This document shows, piece by piece, positions 25,955 through 34,543 of a stretch of 64,000 nt of DNA. The DNA lies in contig CAWIHK010000002.1 in NCBI GenBank assembly GCA_963835935.1, positions 558,001 through 622,000 on the forward strand. Reading direction: 5' to 3'. The stretch's first letter is position 1, and every line of letters starts with the position of its first letter. The DNA is from CAWIHK01 sp963835935. GTDB taxonomy: Bacteria > Bacteroidota > Ignavibacteria > UBA10030 > CAVZMI01. A program made the position numbers and the translations under genes. The notes beneath the pieces are model-generated. The model was not told where the DNA came from and did no database searches. It was given only the letters and a program-made list of their open reading frames with translations.

Positions 25955-26788
25955 TTATCTCAAACTCTCTTCCAGCACCGTCGCAGTGTCAGTCCGTTCG
26001 TCGCGATATTTAATTATTATCGGAGTATAAATTGATAATTGATTTTGAATGGCAAACGGCGAAGATAATGCTCGCGATCCCTGGACAACAACTGCGTCCT
26101 CGGGAATGATCAACGGTGTTTCGTTTGTTTTTTTAATCACAACACCTTTTACAACATCGTAGACAGGAGTCGAGCCCGTGAGTATCACACCACTTCCAAG
26201 AACCGCCCGGCGTTTAATGATCGCCCCTTCGTAGATACCGCAATTACCACCGATCATCACATCATCTTCGATGATAACCGGCGTTGCACCGGCCGGTTCC
26301 AAAACCCCTCCGATTTGGGCTGCAGCACTAATGTGCACTCGCTTTCCGACTTGCGCACATGAGCCGACAAGAGCGTGCGAATCGACCATCGTTCCTTCAT
26401 CAACATAAGCACCGGCACTAATGTACGAAGGAGGCATGATCACAACATTTGGTCCTATATATGAACCGTCGCATACCGAAGAACCTCCGGGAGCAATGAG
26501 TACATGCTGGTCAAGCGAAATTTTTTTCAAAGAATATGTATCCTTATCAAAATACCTGAAAGCGGTATTGATGGAAACATCAACCAGTTCGCCTAAACGA
26601 AATCCGAGAAGGATGCCTTGTTTCACCCAGTTGTTTACTTTCCAATTGTTCCTATGCTTCTCGGCTGCGCGCAGTTCGTCGCTGTTCAAGAAGAATTTTA
26701 ATTCGTTAAAAGCTTTTCGAGCTTCGGCTCGATCGAGCTCTTCAAGAGGCGTCGAATAGAATTTTTCAATCCGCTCCTGCAGTGTCAT
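25955..26788 (-). CDS. dapD: tetrahydrodipicolinate N-succinyltransferase
   Basis: 277 residues. An N-terminal helical part is followed by left-handed beta-helix hexapeptide repeats (ISAGAYVDEGTMVDSHALVGSCAQVG) shown here only by its parts: DEGTMVDSHA, GSCAQVGKRVHISA, DDVMIGGNCGIYEGA. Transfers succinyl from succinyl-CoA in the succinylase branch of lysine/meso-DAP synthesis. It sits 3 bp after dapA. Coexists with a dapL-type gene at 45 kb that would bypass this step. Confidence 0.95.
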   Translation of the reverse strand: MTLQERIEKFYSTPLEELDRAEARKAFNELKFFLNSDELRAAEKHRNNWKVNNWVKQGILLGFRLGELVDVSINTAFRYFDKDTYSLKKISLDQHVLIAPGGSSVCDGSYIGPNVVIMPPSYISAGAYVDEGTMVDSHALVGSCAQVGKRVHISAAAQIGGVLEPAGATPVIIEDDVMIGGNCGIYEGAIIKRRAVLGSGVILTGSTPVYDVVKGVVIKKTNETPLIIPEDAVVVQGSRALSSPFAIQNQLSIYTPIIIKYRDERTDTATVLEESLR

Positions 26789-26791
26789 TCG

Positions 26792-27691
26792 TTATTCCTT
26801 CATGAGTTTCAATTCTTTTAATAATACCTTCATCTTTTCCCGATACTTTTGATTCAACGGAACAAGCGGAAGCCGAAAAACATCTTCCATCAATCCCACC
26901 ATTGCCATCGATGATTTTACCGGAATCGGATTCGCTTCTACAAAATTATATTGCATCAACGGCAATAGTTTGTTGTGAATCTCGAGCGCTTTCTTGAAAT
27001 TTCCCTTTAACGCCAAGCGAACCATTGTCGAAAATAATTTTGGGACTTGATTCGAAACAACCGAAATAATGCCGTCGCCGCCCAACGCGATCATTGGATA
27101 TGCAAGATAGTCGTCGCCCGACAATAATGAGAATCGCTCAGGTTTGTTTTTTGCAATTTCCATTATTTGAGCCATATTCGCGGAAGCTTCTTTCACACCT
27201 GCGGCTGTCGGAATCTCCTCCGCAATTCTAAGAATTGTCGGGGCCTCGATATTTCCACCCGTTCGACCGGGAACATTATAAATTATAAATGGAATATCCA
27301 CCGCGTCTGCAATCGCCCGGTAATGTTGGAAATAACCTTCCTGTGATGGTTTGTTATAATATGGACCAACAATAAGCACCATATCCGCACCGGCGGCTTT
27401 TGCTTGACGGGTCATGTCTATCGTTTCCGATGTGCTGTTAATTCCAGTCCCCGCTATAACGACCGCCTTTCCTTTTGCTTGCTCTATAACAATATCGAAG
27501 ACACGGCGTTTTTCTTTATCGCTCAGCGTCGGGCTTTCGCCCGTAGTTCCGACCGGAATAAGAGCCTCGACTCCTCCTTTGATCTGACAATCCACAAGTC
27601 GTCTCAACGCTGTTTCATCCAGCGATCCGTCCTTTGCGAATGGAGTCACTAGTGCGGTACCTGTTCCTTGAAATCTTTTTTTTCGCGCCAT
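26792..27691 (-). CDS. dapA: 4-hydroxy-tetrahydrodipicolinate synthase
   Basis: 299 residues. Condenses pyruvate with aspartate semialdehyde. Seen: GTGTALVTPF, PVGTTGESPTL, the catalytic Tyr in FIIYNVPGRTGGN and the Schiff-base Lys in AAGVKEASANM, plus LLSGDDYL. Fourth from the end in the his-lys run. Confidence 0.97.
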   Translation of the reverse strand: MARKKRFQGTGTALVTPFAKDGSLDETALRRLVDCQIKGGVEALIPVGTTGESPTLSDKEKRRVFDIVIEQAKGKAVVIAGTGINSTSETIDMTRQAKAAGADMVLIVGPYYNKPSQEGYFQHYRAIADAVDIPFIIYNVPGRTGGNIEAPTILRIAEEIPTAAGVKEASANMAQIMEIAKNKPERFSLLSGDDYLAYPMIALGGDGIISVVSNQVPKLFSTMVRLALKGNFKKALEIHNKLLPLMQYNFVEANPIPVKSSMAMVGLMEDVFRLPLVPLNQKYREKMKVLLKELKLMKE

Positions 27692-27719
27692 GATTATCCT
27701 CGAGTATTATGAAATAATG

Positions 27720-28451
27720 TCAATGTGATGTAAGTGTCTGCAACACATCATCAAAAGTGTAAATCCCCTTTTTCGAATCGAGCCATTCGGCCGCCAGGAT
27801 TGCTCCAGATGCAAGAGCTGAGCGTTGTTTAACCGTATGCGTGATCTCAATGGAATCGAGAGCAGAGTCAAAAAGAACTTCGTGTTTTCCAATCACAGAC
27901 CCAACTCGCGTCGACGATACATGCAATTGCTCCGGCCGGATTGTACCATGAGATGTTTCGGTTTGGATCTCTTTTTTTTGTTTGAATTCATCGAGAATTA
28001 ATTGTGCAATTTTGAGGGCGGTGCCGCTCGGACTGTCAATCTTCATCTTATGATGCAATTCGTGCACTGAGACATCGTATCCATCAACTACATTAAATAA
28101 TTTCGCCGCTGTCCTGACGATGTGGAAGAAGAAATTCACACCAATGGAAAAATTTGGAGAATACAGAAGCCCGATATTGCGCTCCTGAACAATTGCGCGA
28201 ACTTGATTCAATTGTTCGTACCAGCCAGTTGTTCCAACAACTACATTGCATCCGGATCGAGCGAGTGCAGTAATATTCTCCACCACCGCTTTGGGAATAC
28301 TAAACTCAATAGCACAACTAGCGCCGTTTAAAGTTTGAGCGGTAATCGCATCGCCGATATCAATCTTCGCAGATATGGTGTGACCACGTTCGAGAGCAAA
28401 ACGCTCGATTTCTTTCCCCATTTTTCCGTAACCGACAATCGCAATTTTCAC
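27720..28451 (-). CDS. dapB: 4-hydroxy-tetrahydrodipicolinate reductase
   Basis: 243 residues. NAD(P)-binding IVGYGKMGKEIE, VVGTTGWYEQ, the catalytic region SVHELHHKMKIDSPSGTA (known H/K pair), and a C-terminal RSALASGAILAAEWL. Reduces the DapA product. Overlaps lysC by 4 bp. Confidence 0.96.
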   Translation of the reverse strand: MKIAIVGYGKMGKEIERFALERGHTISAKIDIGDAITAQTLNGASCAIEFSIPKAVVENITALARSGCNVVVGTTGWYEQLNQVRAIVQERNIGLLYSPNFSIGVNFFFHIVRTAAKLFNVVDGYDVSVHELHHKMKIDSPSGTALKIAQLILDEFKQKKEIQTETSHGTIRPEQLHVSSTRVGSVIGKHEVLFDSALDSIEITHTVKQRSALASGAILAAEWLDSKKGIYTFDDVLQTLTSH

Positions 28452-29827
28452 GCGTTCCCTCCTTGTTCTTTTATTCCGGCAAAAAACTCATCATGCAAAC
28501 ACCGAACCGCCTTATCAATGTGTTCTTCGTCGATTACAATACTCATATTAATTTCCGACGCACCTTGTGATATCAAAATAATGTTGATGTTTCGCAGCGC
28601 ATGGAATACGCGGCATGAAACTCCCGCAGTTGAACGCATCTGCTCTCCGATGATGCAGATGATGCCTTTATTTCTATAGATAGTAACTTCGGCAAAATTT
28701 TTCAACTCCTGAATGATATAATCGAGATATTCTTCATCATCGACCGTTAACGAAACGCTGACTTCCGATGTGCTGACAACATCCACCGATGTTTTATAAC
28801 GATTAAAAATATTGAAAATCGATTCCAGAAATCCGTAAGCCATCAACATTCGCGACGATTGGATGCTGACAATTGTAATTCCTTTTTTACATGCGATGGC
28901 CTTAACAGGTGCATTTGTTCTCGGCGCTTCGCCAACAATACGCGTGCCGGTGGATGACGGACGTTTAGCATTCAAAACAATTACCGGAATACTTTTTTCC
29001 ACAGCCGGTTGAATCGTGCTTGGATGCAATACCTTGGCCCCAAAAAAAGCTAACTCTGAAGCTTCTTGGAATGACATTATATCAAGCTTCATCGCTGTGG
29101 GTACGATCCGCGGGTCGGCAGTCATAACGCCATCGACGTCGGTCCAGATTTGAATTTCTTCCGCATCCAATGCCGCTCCTATAATTGCAGCGGAATAGTC
29201 GGATCCACCGCGTCCGAGTGTAGTCGTAATACCGCTCATCGTCACGCCGATAAATCCTTGCGTTACGACGATCTTCCCTTTCTCAGTAAACGGCAGGATG
29301 CGTTCGGGCGTCAATCGCCGGATTGCATCATGAAGCGGCAAGGCTTTCGTGTAATGTTCATTCGTCACCATGAATAATCGCGCATCAACCAATTCCGCAG
29401 GAATGCCGGATTCATTTAAGTAAAGTGCAAGAATTTTTGAAGACATCCTTTCGCCCGCTGCTGCGAATGTATCGAGCGAACGAGCCGATAGATCGCCAAA
29501 GACAGATAGACTTTTACTCAATGCTACCAACTCATCAATAACTGCATTGATATGACTGCGAAGTTGTTCGGCTATCTCGGACGACGTACAAATATCGCCG
29601 ACGATCTCATGATGACGGTCACTCAGGCGATTAAGAATTTCATTCGCTTTATCCAATTTACCTTCAACAGCATACTGCGCACATTGGATCAATTGATTCG
29701 TCGCCCCCGATATTGCCGAAAGAACGACAACCGGCGTTCGATGTACTTCCGCCCGAACTATTTCTTTGACCTGTTTCATCATGGCACCGTTTTCTACAGA
29801 AGTGCCGCCAAACTTCATAATGATCAT
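28448..29827 (-). CDS. lysC: aspartate kinase
   Basis: 459 residues, monofunctional class. IIMKFGGTSVENG at the N-terminus, ATP site GRGGSDYSAAI, and two C-terminal ACT domains (ITIVSIQSSRM; VSTSEVSVSLTVDD; IICIIGEQMRSTAGV) for feedback control. First committed step for lysine, threonine and methionine. It overlaps the upstream kinase and the downstream dapB by 4 bp each. Confidence 0.95.
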   Translation of the reverse strand: MIIMKFGGTSVENGAMMKQVKEIVRAEVHRTPVVVLSAISGATNQLIQCAQYAVEGKLDKANEILNRLSDRHHEIVGDICTSSEIAEQLRSHINAVIDELVALSKSLSVFGDLSARSLDTFAAAGERMSSKILALYLNESGIPAELVDARLFMVTNEHYTKALPLHDAIRRLTPERILPFTEKGKIVVTQGFIGVTMSGITTTLGRGGSDYSAAIIGAALDAEEIQIWTDVDGVMTADPRIVPTAMKLDIMSFQEASELAFFGAKVLHPSTIQPAVEKSIPVIVLNAKRPSSTGTRIVGEAPRTNAPVKAIACKKGITIVSIQSSRMLMAYGFLESIFNIFNRYKTSVDVVSTSEVSVSLTVDDEEYLDYIIQELKNFAEVTIYRNKGIICIIGEQMRSTAGVSCRVFHALRNINIILISQGASEINMSIVIDEEHIDKAVRCLHDEFFAGIKEQGGNA

Positions 29828-30747
29828 TGTAACGAAAGCTCCTTCAACTTTTTATTAACGATTAAAAAATCTTCCGGCATCCTGCACTGTGTGCACCAAC
29901 CGGCAACCATCGAAGCAAATTCTACCGCCGAAAAAATGTTGTTTGTCCTGACGTAGCAAGGCAAAAAAGCTGCCGCAAAAAAATCTCCACATCCGACAGA
30001 TCGTACGGGTTTTTCATTCGGGTTTGCAGGAATATTTCGCGTCTCTATTTTTTTATGTTCCTGATGGGAAACACTCACTCCACCTTCATCCCGCGTGATG
30101 ATCAAGCCATTCAGGCCAAGCGAGAGAGCATGCTGAACAAAATGTTCCTCCGTCATATGATCAGGTGTGATTGCTGCCGCTTCCACTTCATTCAGTTGCA
30201 CCGTCGTACATTGAAATAACCATCGTCTCCATGTCGGAATATTCCGATATCTTCTGCCTTTTCCGTCATCCGGCCCGAGTACGAGATTATGTACATCGAG
30301 GTGAATGGACACAGGTCTATTCCGATTTTCAATTCTAATCTCATCAAGAGTTTCGAGAGTGATGTCGTTTCCCGAATTCATCGAGATGAGTATGCCGTCT
30401 GCCTGCGAAAGATGAGATTTGATTTGGCGAAATTGAATAGGCGCCCCGATTGACGGAGTGCACTGCACCTGTCGCCCACCTGCTTTCTGGTAATAATGCA
30501 CCGTATGCGTGGGTTCTTTAGTGACGATAAATTCATCGGTAACGATATTTAAAAATTCGCCGCAGAATTTCACCGCCTCATCGATGTCGCTCTTCCCTAT
30601 GGTCATCATGGGAATGATCGAATCATTTGGAGATGTCTGCGCCATCACTGCTAAACCAAGCAGAGGGCCACCGGGCAAACGCTGTTCACCGCTTACTTCA
30701 TCGTGAAAAACGTCGAACGATCCATGTGCAATAACAAGAAATTTCAT
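29824..30747 (-). CDS. PfkB family carbohydrate/nucleoside kinase
   Basis: 307 residues from MKFLVIAHGSFDVFH at 30747, just after the purE stop; a TTG at 30786 would overlap purE. PfkB features are GGPLLGLAVMA near the N-terminus and the signature SVGCGDFFAAAF, which retains the catalytic Asp of the G-x-G-D motif. The central CTTVQLNEVEAAAI block is also typical. Substrate unknown. Embedded between purE and lysC, so co-transcribed with amino acid genes. Confidence 0.8.
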   Translation of the reverse strand: MKFLVIAHGSFDVFHDEVSGEQRLPGGPLLGLAVMAQTSPNDSIIPMMTIGKSDIDEAVKFCGEFLNIVTDEFIVTKEPTHTVHYYQKAGGRQVQCTPSIGAPIQFRQIKSHLSQADGILISMNSGNDITLETLDEIRIENRNRPVSIHLDVHNLVLGPDDGKGRRYRNIPTWRRWLFQCTTVQLNEVEAAAITPDHMTEEHFVQHALSLGLNGLIITRDEGGVSVSHQEHKKIETRNIPANPNEKPVRSVGCGDFFAAAFLPCYVRTNNIFSAVEFASMVAGWCTQCRMPEDFLIVNKKLKELSLQ

Positions 30748-30754
30748 ATTGAAA

Positions 30755-31213
30755 TTATAATTTTGAACCGTTCTTTCTAAATTCAATCAACCTTTTTTTA
30801 AGGTCTGAATCGTTCAGCGCCAGAATTTCTGCGGCAAGAACCGCTGCATTGCGAGCTCCGATTTTTCCGATTGCAACTGTTGCGACCGGGATTCCTGCAG
30901 GCATCTGAACAATGGAGTAGAGGGAATCGACCCCATTCAATTCCGATGCAGCAAGCGGAATTCCGATCACCGGCAATGTCGTGATCGCTGCAACGAAACC
31001 GGGAAGATGGGCCGACATTCCTGCCGCGGCGATAATGACTTTTATGCCATTCGCTTCGGCAGTTCGCACGTACTGTGCCGTTTCATCCGGTTGACGATGC
31101 GCCGAAAGAATTTTTACTTCGAACGAAACTTCAAAATGGTTCAAATATTCGGTACACGCTTTCATCACCTCTTCATCTGACTTACTCCCCATCATGACGG
31201 CAATTGAAGGCAT
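30755..31213 (-). CDS. purE: N5-carboxyaminoimidazole ribonucleotide mutase
   Basis: 152 residues, class I PurE. MGSKSDEEVMKAC, the active-site His in ILSAHRQPDET, AAAGMSAHLPGFVAA and GIPVATVAIGK. De novo purine synthesis. No purK is in the window. Located between hisI and a PfkB kinase. Confidence 0.96.
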   Translation of the reverse strand: MPSIAVMMGSKSDEEVMKACTEYLNHFEVSFEVKILSAHRQPDETAQYVRTAEANGIKVIIAAAGMSAHLPGFVAAITTLPVIGIPLAASELNGVDSLYSIVQMPAGIPVATVAIGKIGARNAAVLAAEILALNDSDLKKRLIEFRKNGSKL

Positions 31214-31234
31214 ATCACTAACTCCTTTTTCTGA

Positions 31235-31624
31235 CTATTTTTTATATACTGTGGACGGATCGAATAAAATTTTTCCAAATTCCTGCAATCGTACTCCATC
31301 ATCAAGAACTTCGCGATAGAAACAAGATCGATGACCTGTATGGCATGCAGCGCCGCCAATTTGGTTTACTTTCATGAGAATGACGTCAGCGTCGCAATCG
31401 ATGAAGATGTGTTTTACTTCCTGCACATTTCCCGATTCTTCTCCTTTCATCCATAATTTTTTCCGCGAACGGCTCCAATAGACAGCCTTGTTCGTTTTCA
31501 AAGTTAATTCCAGACTTTCCCGGTTCATCCACGCAACCATCAGAATTTCATTCGTGTCGGCATCTTGTGCAATGGCAGGTACCAATCCTTGTGAATCAAA
31601 TTTCACTTCTTCCAGTAGTTCCAT
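31235..31624 (-). CDS. hisI: phosphoribosyl-AMP cyclohydrolase
   Basis: 129 residues, the cyclohydrolase domain only (no HisE fusion). VYWSRSRKKLWMKGEESGN, the zinc ligands in DCDADVILMKV and ACHTGHRSCFYRE. Opens the purine ring in histidine synthesis. Three bases after hisF. Confidence 0.96.
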   Translation of the reverse strand: MELLEEVKFDSQGLVPAIAQDADTNEILMVAWMNRESLELTLKTNKAVYWSRSRKKLWMKGEESGNVQEVKHIFIDCDADVILMKVNQIGGAACHTGHRSCFYREVLDDGVRLQEFGKILFDPSTVYKK

Positions 31625-31627
31625 AAT

Positions 31628-32389
31628 TTAGTCCCGTACTATAACTCCTCGTGATTTTAAATATTCTTTTGCCTGGTGAATTGTAAATTGTTGAAAATGA
31701 AAAATCGACGCCGCAAGAACAGCATCAGCCTTTCCTGTTGTAAGTCCTTGATATAAATGTTCGAGAGTACCGGCTCCGCCGCTGGCAATTATAGGTACGT
31801 TGACTTCACCGGCAATGCGGCTGAGAAGCTCGACGTCGTAACCATCTTTGGTTCCATCGCGATCCATACTTGTAACGAGCAACTCGCCGGCGCCGAGCGA
31901 TTCCACTTTGCGCGCCCACTCTATGACGTCGATTCCTGTCTGCGTTCGTCCGCCATGAATGAACACTTCCCATGAAGAATTATCTGCCGACCGTTTGGCA
32001 TCAATAGCAACAACCATACATTGCACGCCGAATGATTCGGCTCCATCGGATATAAGCCGCGGATTTTTAACGGCAGCCGTGTTCAAGCTTACTTTATCTG
32101 CGCCATTCTGGAGCATCAAGCGCATATCATCGACGGTTCGAATTCCTCCGCCGACTGTCAACGGAATAAAAACTTCTTCAGCAGTCCGGCGTACTACGTC
32201 AAGCATTGTGGCGCGATTGTCGGATGAAGCTGTGATGTCGAGAAAAACAAGTTCATCGGCACCTTGCTCGTCGTAAAAATGCGCTTGCTCCACAGGATCG
32301 CCCGCATCGATCAAGTTGATAAAGTTTACTCCTTTAACAACTCGTCCGTTGTCTACGTCCAGGCATGGTATGATTCGTTTTGCAATCAT
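31628..32389 (-). CDS. hisF: imidazole glycerol phosphate synthase subunit HisF
   Basis: 253 residues, TIM barrel. IIPCLDVDNGRVVKGVNF with catalytic Asp, LTVGGGIRTVDD, DKVSLNTAA, TSMDRDGTKDGYD (second catalytic Asp) and ASGGAGTLEHL. Cyclase partner of HisH. One base after hisA. Confidence 0.97.
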   Translation of the reverse strand: MIAKRIIPCLDVDNGRVVKGVNFINLIDAGDPVEQAHFYDEQGADELVFLDITASSDNRATMLDVVRRTAEEVFIPLTVGGGIRTVDDMRLMLQNGADKVSLNTAAVKNPRLISDGAESFGVQCMVVAIDAKRSADNSSWEVFIHGGRTQTGIDVIEWARKVESLGAGELLVTSMDRDGTKDGYDVELLSRIAGEVNVPIIASGGAGTLEHLYQGLTTGKADAVLAASIFHFQQFTIHQAKEYLKSRGVIVRD

Positions 32390-33154
32390 TTACATCCTGC
32401 GTGTCGGCCCTAAGTCCGACAAATCTTTTTCAACATCGCGCCAGAGCGCCTGGCATGGAAATTTATTTTCATACAACGCTTTTCCGACGATGACCGAGTC
32501 GACGCCGTATTTTTCGAGTTCACTTAATTTTTTCAGATCTTGATAACCCGACACGCCACCGGAAGCCGTGATACGAAGTCCGGTTTTTTCAGCCATTTCT
32601 CTTGTCGCGTTAATATTTGGCCCTGTCATCATGCCGTCACGGGAAATATCTGTGTACACAATTCGTTGAATTCCAATTTGTTTCATATTCAATGCAAGTG
32701 AAACTGCGGTGACTCCTGAATTTTCCTGCCAGCCTTTTGTTTGAACGATACCATTTTTTGCATCGATTCCAACAGCGATTTTTCTCGAAGAAAATCTTTT
32801 TACAATCTCCTGCAATACTTCAGGCTGTTCGATTGCAATCGTGCCAAGAATTATACGGGCAACACCGATCTCGAATAGTTTTTCACATTGTTCCATGGTT
32901 CGAATGCCGCCGCCGACCTGTATTGGAATATCGACTGCTTCGACCATGGAACGAATAACTTCTAGATTTTTCATGACGCCGCCAAACGCACCGTCGAGAT
33001 CGACAACATGCAGCGTTTTGAAATTTTCACCTCTCCACAGAATAGCCATCTTAACCGGATCGTTACAATAAATTTTTTCGGTACCAGCTAAACCTTGAAC
33101 CAGCCGTACACATTTTCCATCACGCAAATCGATCGCCGGTAAAACCAACATCAT
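32390..33154 (-). CDS. hisA: phosphoribosylformimino-5-aminoimidazole carboxamide ribotide isomerase
   Basis: 254 residues, TIM barrel paralogous to HisF. VLPAIDLRDGKCVRLVQG with catalytic Asp, IQVGGGIRTMEQ, RIILGTIAIE, YTDISRDGMMTGPN and TASGGVSGYQDL. Amadori isomerase of histidine synthesis. A second Met directly after the first leaves the start ambiguous by one codon. Confidence 0.97.
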   Translation of the reverse strand: MMLVLPAIDLRDGKCVRLVQGLAGTEKIYCNDPVKMAILWRGENFKTLHVVDLDGAFGGVMKNLEVIRSMVEAVDIPIQVGGGIRTMEQCEKLFEIGVARIILGTIAIEQPEVLQEIVKRFSSRKIAVGIDAKNGIVQTKGWQENSGVTAVSLALNMKQIGIQRIVYTDISRDGMMTGPNINATREMAEKTGLRITASGGVSGYQDLKKLSELEKYGVDSVIVGKALYENKFPCQALWRDVEKDLSDLGPTRRM

Positions 33155-33168
33155 AATGTTTACATCCT

Positions 33169-33765
33169 TTACAGTGTTGCAAAATTACGGAGTATAGCCA
33201 GTCCAATAGATTGACTTTTTTCAGGATGGAATTGAAGGCCAAAAACATTTCCCTTCTGAACAATTGACGCGTAGTCTAATCCGTATGATGTTGTTGCAAT
33301 CACAACATCATCGCTTGTCGCAACGTAGTACGAATGTACAAAATAAACAAACGCGTTATCTTTGATGCCTTGCAACAAACACGATTCCCGTTTTTGATCA
33401 ATTTGATTCCATCCGATTTGAGGAACCTTTAATTTATTTGAAAAACGAATTATCCTGCCTTGAAGTATGTTGAGGCCTTTGAAATGGCCCAATTCTTCAC
33501 TTTCAGAAAATAATAATTGCATCCCAAGACAAATCCCGAGCAAAGGTTTTCCTGCCGCCACGTGATCGAGTATTATCGAGTCAAACCCTGCGGCTCGAAT
33601 CGTTTCCATCGACTTTCCGAATGCACCGACACCGGGCAAAATCAACTTTTCCGCTTTACGCAACTCTGCCGGATCGCTGGAGACGACAGCTTCAAACCCC
33701 TGCGACTCGAATGCTTTCTGCACCGAACGCAGATTATTCATTTTATAATCAATGATGCCAATCAT
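33169..33765 (-). CDS. hisH: imidazole glycerol phosphate synthase glutaminase subunit
   Basis: 198 residues, class I glutamine amidotransferase. Oxyanion loop LPGVGAFGKSME, nucleophile Cys in LLGICLGMQLLF, and His/Glu in GLQFHPEKSQ. Supplies ammonia to HisF. Six bases after hisB. Confidence 0.97.
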   Translation of the reverse strand: MIGIIDYKMNNLRSVQKAFESQGFEAVVSSDPAELRKAEKLILPGVGAFGKSMETIRAAGFDSIILDHVAAGKPLLGICLGMQLLFSESEELGHFKGLNILQGRIIRFSNKLKVPQIGWNQIDQKRESCLLQGIKDNAFVYFVHSYYVATSDDVVIATTSYGLDYASIVQKGNVFGLQFHPEKSQSIGLAILRNFATL

Positions 33766-33771
33766 GTGAGA

Positions 33772-34359
33772 TTATAATCGCCCTTTAGTGGAGAGCACAC
33801 CTTTTACGCGCGAATCCACGGCACATGAATCTGCGAGCGCACGCGAGAAGGCCTTGAAGATAGCCTCGATGCAATGATGTGTATTGGATCCATGCAAAAT
33901 TTCCAGATGGATATTTGCTTTTATATTTTCAGCAAACGAAAGAAAGAAATGCCGAACCATTTCAGTTGCAAAATCGCCTATCTTTGCGCGGCGAAATTCA
34001 GCATCAAAAAAGAGGAACGAACGTCCGCTCAAATCGATGACGCATCGAGCTAATGCTTCATCCATCGGAATTAGAGCCGAGCCGTACCGGCTTATTCCTG
34101 AGCGATCACCAAGAGCTTTATTGAAAGCCTGTCCCATCACAATGGCTATGTCTTCGACAGAATGATGATCGTCAACATTGATGTCGCCCTTACACTTCAC
34201 GTCTAAATTAAAATTTCCATGTCGTGCAAAGAGATCCAGCATATGATCCAGAAATCCGACGCCGGTATTGTTTGTGTATTTCCCCCGGCCATCGATTTCA
34301 AGAGTAACGACGATGTCCGTTTCTTTAGTTTTCCTTGTAACGGTCGCTTTTCTCATTGT
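33772..34359 (-). CDS. hisB: imidazoleglycerol-phosphate dehydratase
   Basis: 195 residues, monofunctional enzyme, from MRKATVTRKTKETDI at 34359; ATG 34392 adds a non-family leader. Metal-binding TGVGFLDHMLDLFARHG and DDHHSVEDIAIVMG, then FFLSFAENIKANIHLE and GSNTHHCIEAIFKAF. First gene of the long his-purE-lys run. A TATACT about 25 bases upstream on the minus strand may be the -10; the -35 is unclear. Confidence 0.96.
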   Translation of the reverse strand, partial: TMRKATVTRKTKETDIVVTLEIDGRGKYTNNTGVGFLDHMLDLFARHGNFNLDVKCKGDINVDDHHSVEDIAIVMGQAFNKALGDRSGISRYGSALIPMDEALARCVIDLSGRSFLFFDAEFRRAKIGDFATEMVRHFFLSFAENIKANIHLEILHGSNTHHCIEAIFKAFSRALADSCAVDSRVKGVLSTKGRL

Positions 34360-34486
34360 ATTCTTTTTCCAAAAAGTATAATAAATAAGCAAATTTTTCG
34401 AGACATTTTCAAGCTCGCTGTTAATCTGCGGTAATCTTGTATTTTTCTAAATTATTCCACAATCAACTCTCTTCATTCTTCAAGAT

Positions 34487-34523
34487 AAAAAAACCCCGCA
34501 TGCTCATCGTTCGAACAGCGGGG
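34487..34523 (-). terminator. intrinsic terminator after the cNMP/GAF histidine kinase
   Basis: CCCCGC (34494-34499) pairs with GCGGGG (34518-34523). On the minus strand the stem is followed by TTTTTTT. About 20 bases past the kinase stop. Confidence 0.9.
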
Positions 34524-34543
34524 CCATCGTGGAATTTTCTTTT

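Larger units (their letters stand above)
24198..34359 (-). other. thirteen-gene his-purE-lys/dap operon
   Basis: hisB, hisH, hisA, hisF, hisI, purE, pfkB-like, lysC, dapB, dapA, dapD, rmlD-like and EEP lipoprotein genes lie in one direction. Gaps do not exceed about 30 bp, and several neighbours overlap by 4 bp or more. No internal terminator was seen. A single long transcript is the simplest reading, though internal promoters cannot be excluded. Confidence 0.75.
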
